From an uncultured Alistipes sp. (GTDB taxonomy: Bacteria > Bacteroidota > Bacteroidia > Bacteroidales > Rikenellaceae), in assembly GCA_944321945.1 (NCBI GenBank), contig CALUNE010000004.1, positions 1-64,000 of the forward strand: a DNA stretch of 64,000 nucleotides. Direction: 5' to 3'. Positions within the stretch are counted from its first letter, which is position 1; the number at the start of each line of letters is the position of its first letter. The notes under the pieces were generated by a model. It saw nothing but the letters and a program-made list of their open reading frames with translations, did no database searches and was not told the DNA's origin. A program made the position numbers and the translations under genes. This document shows positions 1 through 8,338 of this stretch, piece by piece.

Positions 1-80
1 GTAAAACCTACATATCTCCCTTTTATTCCAATAGTTTGCATTATTCCTGCGAAATCCATCCGTATGTGAGCGAGTTTTCG

Positions 81-88
81 TATCTTTG
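81..88 (+). promoter_or_regulatory. Promoter -7 box for recG
   Basis: The sequence TATCTTTG matches the Bacteroidota -7 consensus TAnnTTTG. It ends only 5 nt before the GTG start of recG, so the transcript would begin at or within a base or two of the start codon. I see no good -33 TTTG at the usual spacing. The preceding 80 bases contain no gene that I can support. Confidence 0.6.
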
Positions 89-93
89 TCTCC

Positions 94-2205
94 GTGGAGA
101 TACTCGACAACGATATCAAGTTCGTCCCGGGCGTCGGCGAGGCACGCGCCAGGCTCCTCGACCGCGAGCTGGGAATCCGGACGGTGGGCGACCTGCTCGC
201 GCACTACCCGTTCCGATACATCGACCGCACGCGCATCTACCGCATCGCGGAGATCACCGAGGCGGCCTCACTGGCCTACGTGCAGTTCCGCGCCCGTGTC
301 ATGGGCGTCGCCTATGCCGGCACGGGACGCAAACGCCGCTTCACGGTCCAGGTGCAGGATGCCTCGGGACGTGCCGAACTGATCTGGTTCCAGGGCATCA
401 AGTGGATCGAAAAACGCATCGAGGTCGGACGCGAATATCTCGTCTTCGGACGCCCGAACTTCTTCCGCGGCGAACTCTCGATCGCCCATCCCGAACTGGA
501 GACCATCGAACAGGCCCTCTCGCGCAAGGCCGAAAGCGGCATGCAGGGAATCTATCCCTCGACCGAAAAACTCGCCAGCGTCCTCGGCACGAAGGGCATG
601 TATCAGATCGTCTGCAACGCCTGGGCGATCGTCCGCGACCGCATCACCGATCCGCTGCCCGAGCCACTCCGCACCCGTTACGGGCTCATCCCGCTGCGCG
701 AGGCGCTCTACAACATCCACTTCCCGCAGTCGCAGGAGCTCCTCCGACAGGCCCAGTACCGGCTGAAGTTCGACGAACTGCTCGGCGTACAGCTCAACAT
801 CCAGCAGCGACGCACGGCCCGCCTCTCGAAAAACGACGGATTCCTCTTCCCGAAGGTCGGCGGCGTCTTCAACACCTTCTACAACGAAAAACTCCCCTTC
901 CCGCTCACCGGCGCCCAGAAACGCGTCATCCGCGAAATACGCCGCGACACCGTCTCGGGATTCCAGATGAACCGCCTGCTGCAGGGCGATGTCGGCAGCG
1001 GAAAGACCCTCGTGGCGCTGATGTCGATGCTGCTGGCCGTCGACAACGGATTCCAGGCCTGCATGATGGCCCCCACGGAGATCCTCGCCCGACAGCACTT
1101 CGCCACCATCGGCAAGATGCTCGACGGACTGCCCGTGCGGGTGGCCATCCTCACCGGCGCCTCCAAAACCCGCGAGCGTCGCGAAGCCCTCGAAGGAATC
1201 GCCTCGGGTGAGATCGACATCCTGATCGGCACCCATGCGCTGATCGAGGACCGCGTGCAGTTCGCGAACCTCGGATTCGTGGTCATCGACGAACAGCACC
1301 GTTTCGGCGTCGAACAGCGCGCCCGCCTCTGGACCAAAAACGCACAGCCTCCCCACATCCTCGTGATGACCGCCACGCCGATCCCCCGCACGCTGGCCAT
1401 GACCCTCTACGGCGATCTCGACGTCTCGGTGATCGACGAACTTCCGCCCGGACGCCGCCCGATCAAGACCTATCACTATACGGATGCCGCCCGGCTGAAA
1501 CTCTTCGGATTCATGCGCCAGGAGATCGCCAAGGGACGTCAGGTCTACGTCGTCTATCCGCTCATCAAGGAGTCCGAGGCGATGGACTACAAGGATCTTA
1601 CGGACGGCTACGAGGCCATCTCGCGCGACTTCCCCCTGCCGCAGTACGTCACGGCCATCTGCCACGGAAAGATGAAACCTGCCGACAAGGAGGAGTCGAT
1701 GCGGCAGTTCAAGGAGGGCGAGGCGCAGATCCTGGTCGCCACGTCGGTCATCGAGGTGGGGGTCGACGTGCCGAACGCCACGGTCATGGTCATCGAATCG
1801 GCCGAGCGCTTCGGCCTCTCACAGCTGCACCAGCTGCGCGGCCGCGTGGGCCGCGGCGGCGAACAGTCCTACTGCATCCTCATGTCGGGCGAGAAACTCT
1901 CGCGCGAATCCCGCGCCCGGCTCGACGCCATGTGCGAAACGAACGACGGATTCCGTCTGGCGGAACTCGACCTCAAGCTGCGCGGCGCCGGCGACATCAA
2001 CGGTACGCTGCAGAGCGGAATGGCCTTCGATCTGAAGATCGCAAGCCCGACGGCCGACGTGCAGATCCTCACCCTCTCGCGCGAAGCCGCCGCCGCAACA
2101 CTCGCCGACGATCCGACCCTCTCGCGTCCCGAAAACCGCGGACTCGAGACCCTGCGACGCCAATACTCGGGTCGCGAAGAGTTCGATTTCTCCCGCATTT
2201 CGTAA
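94..2205 (+). CDS. recG: ATP-dependent DNA helicase RecG
   Basis: RecG is a monomeric superfamily 2 helicase that remodels stalled replication forks and branch-migrates Holliday junctions. The 703-residue length is normal for the family. An N-terminal wedge/OB region (about 1-270) is followed by Walker A GDVGSGKT at residues 298-305, the DEQH box at about 399-402, a TATPIPRTLA motif and, late in the protein, the QLRGRVGRG motif of RecG/Mfd-type translocases. The start is GTG at 94: MEILDNDIKF matches the usual beginning of RecG, and no in-frame ATG lies nearer. The TATCTTTG box ends 5 nt upstream, which leaves no room for a ribosome binding site. The next gene follows after 47 nt and has no obvious promoter of its own. 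Confidence 0.97.
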   Translation: MEILDNDIKFVPGVGEARARLLDRELGIRTVGDLLAHYPFRYIDRTRIYRIAEITEAASLAYVQFRARVMGVAYAGTGRKRRFTVQVQDASGRAELIWFQGIKWIEKRIEVGREYLVFGRPNFFRGELSIAHPELETIEQALSRKAESGMQGIYPSTEKLASVLGTKGMYQIVCNAWAIVRDRITDPLPEPLRTRYGLIPLREALYNIHFPQSQELLRQAQYRLKFDELLGVQLNIQQRRTARLSKNDGFLFPKVGGVFNTFYNEKLPFPLTGAQKRVIREIRRDTVSGFQMNRLLQGDVGSGKTLVALMSMLLAVDNGFQACMMAPTEILARQHFATIGKMLDGLPVRVAILTGASKTRERREALEGIASGEIDILIGTHALIEDRVQFANLGFVVIDEQHRFGVEQRARLWTKNAQPPHILVMTATPIPRTLAMTLYGDLDVSVIDELPPGRRPIKTYHYTDAARLKLFGFMRQEIAKGRQVYVVYPLIKESEAMDYKDLTDGYEAISRDFPLPQYVTAICHGKMKPADKEESMRQFKEGEAQILVATSVIEVGVDVPNATVMVIESAERFGLSQLHQLRGRVGRGGEQSYCILMSGEKLSRESRARLDAMCETNDGFRLAELDLKLRGAGDINGTLQSGMAFDLKIASPTADVQILTLSREAAAATLADDPTLSRPENRGLETLRRQYSGREEFDFSRIS

Positions 2206-2252
2206 TATAAAACCCCGAAAGAACGTTCCTTACAAAAAACAGCCTACGATCG

Positions 2253-3050
2253 ATGAAACGACTTCTCTTCAGCATACTGCTCCTGATGGCGGCCGCACCG
2301 CTCGCCGCCCAGTTCTACCATCCGGGCGAAGAGCTCTCCTACCGCGTGAGCTACAAGGCCAAGATGTTCCCCAATACGGAGGTCGGCGCCGTCGAAATCC
2401 GCACCTCCGAAGAGCAGATCGACAGCCAAACCTTCTACAAGGTCGAGGGCATCGGCCGTACGCTGCCCACCTACCGCTGGTTCTACAACCTCGAGGATAT
2501 CTACAAGGTCTGGGTCAACCGCCAATCGCGCCGTCCCGTCCGCTTCGTGAGCGATCTCCACGAGGGCGAATACACCTTCCAGAGCTACTACACCTACCTC
2601 TGGCCCGATTCGACGATCCACACCCGCTGGCGAAGCCGCCAACGCCCCTTCCAACAGAAGCAGATGACGCTGACGGCCGAAAGCATGGATCCCATCTCGC
2701 TCTTCTTCAACCTCCGCTCGGCCGAAGCCGAAGATTTCCGCATCGGCGAGCCCGGAACCCTGCAGATGGTCCTCCAGGATACGATCAAACCCATCCACTA
2801 CCGCTATCTGGGCCGCGAAAACAAGAAGATCCGCAACATGGGCCGGTTCCGCACGCTGAAGTTCGAATGCCAGCTCGGAACCACCGAAGGCTATTCGTTC
2901 ACCGACGGCACGATCTTCACCATCTGGATCTCGGACGACGACAACAAAATTCCGCTCTACATCGAATCGCCCGTCAAGATCGGCAGCATCCAGGCCTACA
3001 TCTCGGGATACAAGGGGCTGAAATATCCGCTCGACAGCAAGATCCGGTAG
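2253..3050 (+). CDS. DUF3108 domain-containing secreted protein
   Basis: This 265-residue protein begins with a clear signal peptide (MKRLLFSILLLMAAAPLAAQ), so it should be exported to the periplasm. The rest resembles the DUF3108 family: a beta-rich protein with an early LSYRVSYK segment and a final YISGYKGLKYPLDSK segment. No catalytic residues are evident and the molecular role of the family is not established. It lies 47 nt behind recG on the same strand, and co-transcription is likely. The family assignment is by recognition of sequence style and length. Confidence 0.85.
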   Translation: MKRLLFSILLLMAAAPLAAQFYHPGEELSYRVSYKAKMFPNTEVGAVEIRTSEEQIDSQTFYKVEGIGRTLPTYRWFYNLEDIYKVWVNRQSRRPVRFVSDLHEGEYTFQSYYTYLWPDSTIHTRWRSRQRPFQQKQMTLTAESMDPISLFFNLRSAEAEDFRIGEPGTLQMVLQDTIKPIHYRYLGRENKKIRNMGRFRTLKFECQLGTTEGYSFTDGTIFTIWISDDDNKIPLYIESPVKIGSIQAYISGYKGLKYPLDSKIR

Positions 3051-3111
3051 ACCGCTCCGCCCGTCGGTGAAAGTATCGCACTGAACGGCTTTCAGATTCC
3101 GGTTTTTTTCC

Positions 3112-3119
3112 TATCTTTG
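3112..3119 (+). promoter_or_regulatory. Promoter -7 box, coiled-coil membrane protein gene
   Basis: TATCTTTG (TAnnTTTG consensus) follows a T-rich stretch. It would give a 5' untranslated region of about 85-95 nt before the ATGs at 3209 and 3218. Confidence 0.6.
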
Positions 3120-3217
3120 CCCTTGACAACGCCCGAGGGTTGCCGAACCCCGGTCTCGCAGTTTCGGAACCGGCCCGTTCAACCCCCTCCGCACCGCACT
3201 AAAACCTCATGCCTCCT

Positions 3218-4150
3218 ATGGAAAACAAACAGGGTTACGATCCTTCGGATTTCGAAGACGACGACTACGCTCCCCAACCCGACGCCGGAAAGTCGATCCG
3301 CGGATACCGCATCGTCATCATCATCCTTTCGGTCATTCTGGTGGCCCTCTCGGCCCTCTACTTCGGCATCCATCGCCAGCAGATGATCGACAACGAACTC
3401 CTGCGCGCCGATCGGGATTCGATCCAGAGCGATCTGGGCCGGCTGATGACCGATTACGACAACCTCCAGATCTCGAACGACTCGATCTCCCGCGGCCTCG
3501 ACATCGAACGCGAACGCGCCGATTCGCTCATGACCCGCCTGAAAAAGGAACGCTCGTGGAACCTCGCCAAAATCAAACAGTATGAAAAAGAGGTCGGCAC
3601 GCTGCGTACCATCATGAAGGGATATGTCCGCCAGATCGACTCGCTCAATACGCTCAACAAACAGCTCATCAAGGAGAACGTCGGATACCGCAAAGAGATC
3701 TCCACGGCCCGCCTGCGCGCCGAAATGGCCGAGGAAAAGGCTGCCGAACTCGACAACAAGGTCAAGGTCGGCTCCGTACTCCGCGCCCGCGACATCCGTC
3801 TGACGGCCCTCAACAGCCGCAGCAACCCCGTCTCGCGGATCAAGAACGCCTCCCGTCTGAGGGTGGACTTCGTCCTCTCGGCCAACGAACTGGCCACACC
3901 CGGCAACAAGGCCGTCTACGTACGCATCACCTCGCCCGACGGGTATGTCCTGACCACCGAGCAGATGCCGACCTTCGAGTTCGAGGGCGAACGCATCAGC
4001 TACTCGGCCATGCGTGAGGTCGACTACCAGAACCAGGATCTCGAAGTGGGCATCTACTTCAACTCAACCGGATTCGCCGCCGGAACCTACTCCGTCGAAC
4101 TCTACTGCGAAGGCCGGCTGATCGGTCAGAACCAGGTGGTCATGAAGTAA
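3218..4150 (+). CDS. Membrane-anchored coiled-coil protein, function unknown
   Basis: About 310 residues. A short acidic N-terminus is followed by one transmembrane helix (around residues 29-48, RIVIIILSVILVALSALYFG). Next comes a long heptad-rich coiled coil (about 50-195) with many Asp/Glu/Arg/Leu residues, and then a C-terminal domain of about 110 residues that looks like a beta-sandwich. One helix and no signal cleavage site suggest an inner-membrane anchor with the coil in the periplasm. An in-frame ATG three codons upstream (3209) is an equal alternative start. I do not recognise a named family. It stands alone between a promoter and a tandem-repeat region. Confidence 0.85.
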   Translation: MENKQGYDPSDFEDDDYAPQPDAGKSIRGYRIVIIILSVILVALSALYFGIHRQQMIDNELLRADRDSIQSDLGRLMTDYDNLQISNDSISRGLDIERERADSLMTRLKKERSWNLAKIKQYEKEVGTLRTIMKGYVRQIDSLNTLNKQLIKENVGYRKEISTARLRAEMAEEKAAELDNKVKVGSVLRARDIRLTALNSRSNPVSRIKNASRLRVDFVLSANELATPGNKAVYVRITSPDGYVLTTEQMPTFEFEGERISYSAMREVDYQNQDLEVGIYFNSTGFAAGTYSVELYCEGRLIGQNQVVMK

Positions 4151-4154
4151 TCGT

Positions 4155-4293
4155 CAGACAAGCCGGAGCCCCGCGGCCCGAAACAGCCCTCAGGCAAGCC
4201 GGGCGTCACGATCCGAAACAGCCTCAGGCAAGCCGGGCGCCACGGTCCGAAACAACCCTCAGGCAAGCCGGGCGCCGCAGCCCGCAGCAAACG
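4155..4293 (+). repeat. Tandem repeat, four copies of a ~35-bp unit
   Basis: Four diverged copies start at 4155, 4191, 4225 and 4260, each opening with CAGRCAAGCCGG; the first three end with CCGAAACARCC. They fill almost the whole gap between the coiled-coil gene stop and the next start. Unit length varies between 34 and 36 bp. No spacers separate the copies, so this is not a CRISPR array. Confidence 0.9.
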
Positions 4294-4315
4294 TTCCCTA
4301 AAACCAGACCGCATC

Positions 4316-6136
4316 ATGAAGTGGCCATACCGTGCGTGCTGTCGATCCCGACGGATCGGCAGCACGTTCTCGCAACTGCTCCGACCCATCGGAAACCATC
4401 CCGGATTCTTCCTCTTTACGGCTCTCGTCCCGACCTTCCCCGACATTCTCTATGCCGCAAGCCAGGAGGAGATGACCTTCTTCATCGGCCGGAACCTGGT
4501 CCTGGCCCTGCTGCTCTCGTTCTTCCGCGCCTACATCCTGACCCTCCCGCTCGAAATCACCCGCCGCAAACCCGCCACAAAGGCCGGCCCCTCCGCCTGG
4601 AACATCATCCGCACGCTGTATGCCACCCTCATCCTGCTGATCCTCGGTACGGCCTCCTTCGCCGAAAGTTTCCTCCAGCTGCGGTTCGGAACACTCTGCT
4701 CCGCATCGGTCCTGCAGGTGCTCTGGGAGACCAACCCCCAGGAGAGCAGCGAATTCATCAGCACCTACTGCACCTCGACGACCTTCCTGCTGCTGACCCT
4801 CTTCTTCGTGCTGCTGATCACCGGCTACCTGCTGCTGCGACGCCATGCCCCGCGGTTCGAACTCCGCAACCGCACGCTGCGTACCACGCTCGTCATCGTG
4901 CTGCTGATCGGCCTGGGCATCTCCGTGAGCCGCATCCAGATCTTCTGCCGGCTGATCCTCACCCGGCACGACACCCCCGCCATCACCGCCCCCAGCACAC
5001 CGATCTCCACCTTCGAACGCATCCACACGGCTCTCGCGGCCAACAACTTCTCGGCCGAACGCGCCGAACGGCTGCTGCAGTCGCTCGAAGAGGCCCGCGT
5101 GGAGAGCTGCTCGTTCCGCTCGCCCGTAATGGTGGTCATCATCGGCGAATCGTTCAACAAGTACCATTCGAGCCTCTACGGATACCGGCTGCCAACCAAC
5201 CCCCGGCTCGAAAAACGCCGCCAGCGGGGCGAACTCTATCTCTTCAGCGATGTCGTCTCGCCGTCCAACCTCACCACCTCGGTGCTGAATCAGATCTTCT
5301 CGCCCGCCAGCCTCGACGCCGGACAACGCTGGGAAGATGCCCCGCTCTTCCCGGTCCTCTTCCGCAAGGCCGGATACGCCACCTATCACCTGGACAACCA
5401 GGCAGCCGGCACGGTGACCAATTTCCACGACCTCGGCCTTAAGAATCTCTTCAACGCCCGCAGCAACAGCCTGCTCTTCACGGCCGTCAACACCCAGCGG
5501 CACGTCACGGATCCGGAGCTGCTCGGCGACTACGACCGGATCGTTCCGCAGACCGATTCGGCCGAACTGACCCTCTTCCACCTCATGGGCCAGCACGTGC
5601 GGTACAACTACCGCTTCCCGCCCGAAGAGGCACACTTCACCCCGGCCGACTACGACCGGCCGGATCTCACCGACCGGCAGCGGCAGATCCTCGCCGACTA
5701 CGACAACGCAACCCGCTACAACGACAAGGTCGTCGACTCGATCCTGCAGCGTTTCGCCCACCGCGAAGCCGTCGTCATCTACCTCCCGGACCACGGCGAG
5801 GAGATGTTCGACTACCGCAACCAATTCGGCCGCACCTACACGGAACTCACCCCCGGAATCTGCAAGTATCAGTTCGAGATCCCGTTCATGATCTGGATGT
5901 CGGACTCCTACCGGCAGCGGCATCCGGAGATCGTCCGACAGGTCGCCGGCGCCTCCAGCCGCCGTTTCTCGTCGGACGACCTGCCCCATCTGCTGTTCGA
6001 CCTGGCCGGCATCCGCTGCGAATGGTTCGATCCGACACGCAGCCTCATCAACGACCGCTTCGACCATTCACGCCGCCGTCCGCTGCTGCGCGGCTACGAA
6101 CCCGCCGGCGACTACGACTCGCTGATCCGGCAATAA
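4316..6136 (+). CDS. Phosphoethanolamine transferase-like membrane enzyme (sulfatase fold)
   Basis: A 606-residue protein with several transmembrane helices in the first ~220 residues and a periplasmic alkaline-phosphatase/sulfatase-fold domain. The domain has the EptA-type metal-binding opening VVIIGESFNKYHSSLYGY. It also has a Thr-rich site (SNLTTSVLNQIF) expected to carry the nucleophilic threonine, and the late metal motif YLPDHGEEMFD. Enzymes of this family move phosphoethanolamine from phosphatidylethanolamine to lipid A or other envelope glycans. The acceptor cannot be told from sequence. The gene follows the 35-bp repeat block, and I see no promoter box directly upstream. Confidence 0.85.
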   Translation: MKWPYRACCRSRRIGSTFSQLLRPIGNHPGFFLFTALVPTFPDILYAASQEEMTFFIGRNLVLALLLSFFRAYILTLPLEITRRKPATKAGPSAWNIIRTLYATLILLILGTASFAESFLQLRFGTLCSASVLQVLWETNPQESSEFISTYCTSTTFLLLTLFFVLLITGYLLLRRHAPRFELRNRTLRTTLVIVLLIGLGISVSRIQIFCRLILTRHDTPAITAPSTPISTFERIHTALAANNFSAERAERLLQSLEEARVESCSFRSPVMVVIIGESFNKYHSSLYGYRLPTNPRLEKRRQRGELYLFSDVVSPSNLTTSVLNQIFSPASLDAGQRWEDAPLFPVLFRKAGYATYHLDNQAAGTVTNFHDLGLKNLFNARSNSLLFTAVNTQRHVTDPELLGDYDRIVPQTDSAELTLFHLMGQHVRYNYRFPPEEAHFTPADYDRPDLTDRQRQILADYDNATRYNDKVVDSILQRFAHREAVVIYLPDHGEEMFDYRNQFGRTYTELTPGICKYQFEIPFMIWMSDSYRQRHPEIVRQVAGASSRRFSSDDLPHLLFDLAGIRCEWFDPTRSLINDRFDHSRRRPLLRGYEPAGDYDSLIRQ

Positions 6137-6190
6137 TTCCTCCGAACCGGCGCTTTCCCGCCCCGGCAGCGTACCGCAACGGACAAAAAA

Positions 6191-6216
6191 AGGGCGGAGT
6201 CTTCGAACTCCGCCCT
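6191..6216. terminator. Bidirectional intrinsic terminator
   Basis: A perfect 10-bp stem (AGGGCGGAGT/ACTCCGCCCT) with a 6-nt loop is preceded by an A7 run and followed by a T-rich stretch. It can terminate both the + strand transferase gene and the - strand kinase gene that converge here. Confidence 0.85.
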
Positions 6217-6236
6217 CAATCGTCTTTTCTGATCCG

Positions 6237-7244
6237 CTATTGCAGATGCTCCTGCTGCCAGATCAGCGCCGAAGCTCCGAGAATGGCCGCATTCTTGCCC
6301 TGGATACCGCTCGGAAGCAGCTTCACCTTGTTCTTGAAGACGAACAACATGTTCTCCTCCATGTACCACTGCGTGGGCTCGAAGAGCAGCTTGCCGGCCT
6401 TCGACAGTCCTCCGAAGAGGAAGATCGCCTCGGGTGAGGTGATCGTCACGATGTCGGCCAGCGCCCGGCCCAGCATCTCACCCGTGAAACGGAACGCCTC
6501 CTTGGCAATGGGGTCCCCCTGTTCGGCGGCAGCCGAAATCATCGAGGCATCGAAATCGTCGAAGGCAATGCTGCGCAGCTTGCTGGGCACATTCATCCGG
6601 GCCATCAGTTCGAAGGCCGTTCGCTTGATACCCGTGGCCGAAACGTAGGTCTCCAGACAGCCCCGGCGTCCGCAACCGCACTCCCGGCCGTTGCGCTCGA
6701 CGATGACATGGCCGAACTCGCCGGCAAAGCCGTCGTTGCCGTAGATCATCTCGCCGTTGGCCACGAAGCCCGAGCCGAGTCCCGTTCCGAGCGTGATCAT
6801 CACGAAATCCTTCATTCCCCGGGCATTGCCGTAGATCATCTCGCCGATCGTCGCCGCATTGGCGTCGTTCGTCACGAGGACCTTCTTGCCGTTGAAACAG
6901 CGCGAGATGTCATCGGCCAGATGAAAGATCCGCCGCGACTCGTCGGGATTGGGCTCTCCGTCCCGGAATTTCCACAGATTGGCCGGAGTCTCGATCGTTC
7001 CCTTGTGGAAGTTGGCGTTGGGGGCACCGATACCGATACCGGCCAACTCATATTCGAACGAGAGGCTGTTGGACAATGCCTTCAGCGAATCGCAAAGCTC
7101 CTCGACATAAGCCGGATAATCATCCACATAAGGGTACTTTTTGGTCGAAATGACCGATTCGGCATACAGATCGCCGTTCTCGTCCACAAGACCGAATGCG
7201 GTGTTGATACCTCCGATATCGACACCGATAGCCAGTTTTTTCAT
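6237..7244 (-). CDS. ROK family sugar kinase (glucokinase-like)
   Basis: 335 residues, the normal length for a ROK kinase. It opens with the ATP-binding motif GVDIGGINTAFG. It carries the sugar-binding GFAGEFGHVIVE segment with a catalytic Asp/Glu context, and the zinc motif ECGCGRRGCLE diagnostic of the ROK family (three Cys plus His). It should phosphorylate glucose or a related hexose with ATP in the cytoplasm; the exact sugar is uncertain. The usual Thr after DIGG is Ile here. It is divergent from the isoprenyl synthase gene, with its own TAACTTTG box about 36 nt upstream of the ATG. Confidence 0.92.
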   Translation of the reverse strand: MKKLAIGVDIGGINTAFGLVDENGDLYAESVISTKKYPYVDDYPAYVEELCDSLKALSNSLSFEYELAGIGIGAPNANFHKGTIETPANLWKFRDGEPNPDESRRIFHLADDISRCFNGKKVLVTNDANAATIGEMIYGNARGMKDFVMITLGTGLGSGFVANGEMIYGNDGFAGEFGHVIVERNGRECGCGRRGCLETYVSATGIKRTAFELMARMNVPSKLRSIAFDDFDASMISAAAEQGDPIAKEAFRFTGEMLGRALADIVTITSPEAIFLFGGLSKAGKLLFEPTQWYMEENMLFVFKNKVKLLPSGIQGKNAAILGASALIWQQEHLQ

Positions 7245-7279
7245 AGTCGTATTTCAGGATTAAGTTCGATTCATCCTCT

Positions 7280-7287
7280 CAAAGTTA
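7280..7287 (-). promoter_or_regulatory. Promoter -7 box for the ROK kinase
   Basis: TAACTTTG on the - strand, about 35 nt upstream of the kinase ATG. It lies back to back with the + strand box at 7320-7327. Confidence 0.6.
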
Positions 7288-7319
7288 AACGAAAATTCGG
7301 CCATTCCAAAGTTTTTTCC

Positions 7320-7327
7320 TATTTTTG
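7320..7327 (+). promoter_or_regulatory. Promoter -7 box for the isoprenyl diphosphate synthase
   Basis: TATTTTTG on the + strand, 32 nt before the ATG at 7360. Together with the - strand box it forms a divergent promoter region of about 115 bp. Confidence 0.6.
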
Positions 7328-7359
7328 GGACAGTTTTATCCGAAAAAACACCCCGAGCC

Positions 7360-8331
7360 ATGCAAACCAACGAGCAACTGCTCCAATCCATCGAAAATTA
7401 TCTTGCCCAGACCGATTTTCCGGCCGAGCCCGAACTCCTCTACGCACCCATCGGATATTCGCTGGCCGGGGGCGGCAAACGGCTTCGCCCGATGCTCCTG
7501 ATGCTGGCTTGCGGCATCTTCTCCGACGACAGCCAACAGGCTCTTCCGGCCGCTGCAGCCGTCGAGGTGTTCCACAACTTCACGCTCCTGCACGACGACA
7601 TCATGGACAACGCCGCCATGCGCCGCGGAAAGCCCTCGGTCTTCGCCAAGTGGGGGCAGAACGTCGCCATCCTCTCGGGGGACGCCATGCTCATCTGCGC
7701 CTACCGACTGCTGGGCGGCATCCAGCCCGCACTCCTGCCCCAGGTGCTGGCCACGTTCAACACCATGGCCCTCGAAGTCTGCGAAGGCCAGCAGTACGAC
7801 ATGGATTTCGAACACAAGCCCAAGGTCTCGGTCGTCGAATACATGCACATGATCGAACTGAAGACCTCGGTGCTGCTCGCCGGTGCGGTCGTCATCGGCG
7901 CCATGCTCGGCGGAGCCTCCGAAGCCGACTGCCGCAAGCTGCGGCGATTCGCCATCGAACTCGGACTGGCCTTCCAGCTGCAGGATGACCTGCTCGACAG
8001 CTACGGCGACGAACGCCTCGGAAAGGCCATCGGCGGCGATATCCTCGAAGGCAAGCAGACCTATCTGATGATTACGGCCATGAGCCATGCCGACGAGCCC
8101 ACACGCGAGGTGCTGCGATCGACCTACCGCAATCCGGCACTCTCGGACCAGGAGAAGATCGCCACGGTGAAGGCCGTCTACGACCGGCTCGACATTCCGC
8201 GTCTGACCGAACAGCAGATCTCGCTGCGTTTCGAACGCGCGCTGTCGATCCTCGACACTCTCTCGGTCGGCACGGAACGCACGCGCCAGATGCGCGATTA
8301 CGCCGCAGGCCTGATGGGTCGCAAACACTGA
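7360..8331 (+). CDS. Polyprenyl (isoprenyl) diphosphate synthase
   Basis: A 323-residue trans-isoprenyl diphosphate synthase that condenses isopentenyl diphosphate with allylic diphosphates. The first Asp-rich motif DDIMD is at residues 79-83, and the second, DDLLD, is at 209-213 followed by SYGD. GGGKRLRPML (about 34-43) binds the diphosphate of IPP. The product length (farnesyl, geranylgeranyl or longer) cannot be fixed by reading alone; the residues before the first motif (NFTLLH) carry no obvious bulky double Phe. The stop is 7 nt from the next start, so it is probably co-transcribed with the U32 gene. Confidence 0.92.
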   Translation: MQTNEQLLQSIENYLAQTDFPAEPELLYAPIGYSLAGGGKRLRPMLLMLACGIFSDDSQQALPAAAAVEVFHNFTLLHDDIMDNAAMRRGKPSVFAKWGQNVAILSGDAMLICAYRLLGGIQPALLPQVLATFNTMALEVCEGQQYDMDFEHKPKVSVVEYMHMIELKTSVLLAGAVVIGAMLGGASEADCRKLRRFAIELGLAFQLQDDLLDSYGDERLGKAIGGDILEGKQTYLMITAMSHADEPTREVLRSTYRNPALSDQEKIATVKAVYDRLDIPRLTEQQISLRFERALSILDTLSVGTERTRQMRDYAAGLMGRKH

Positions 8332-8338
8332 CCACCGC

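Noticed and set aside
4126..4446. A 106-codon - strand frame across the 35-bp repeat with a repeated PGLPEGCFG motif
   Set aside because: The repetition comes from the DNA repeat, whose unit lengths (34, 35, 36 bp) are not a multiple of three. The frame overlaps the ends of two real genes.
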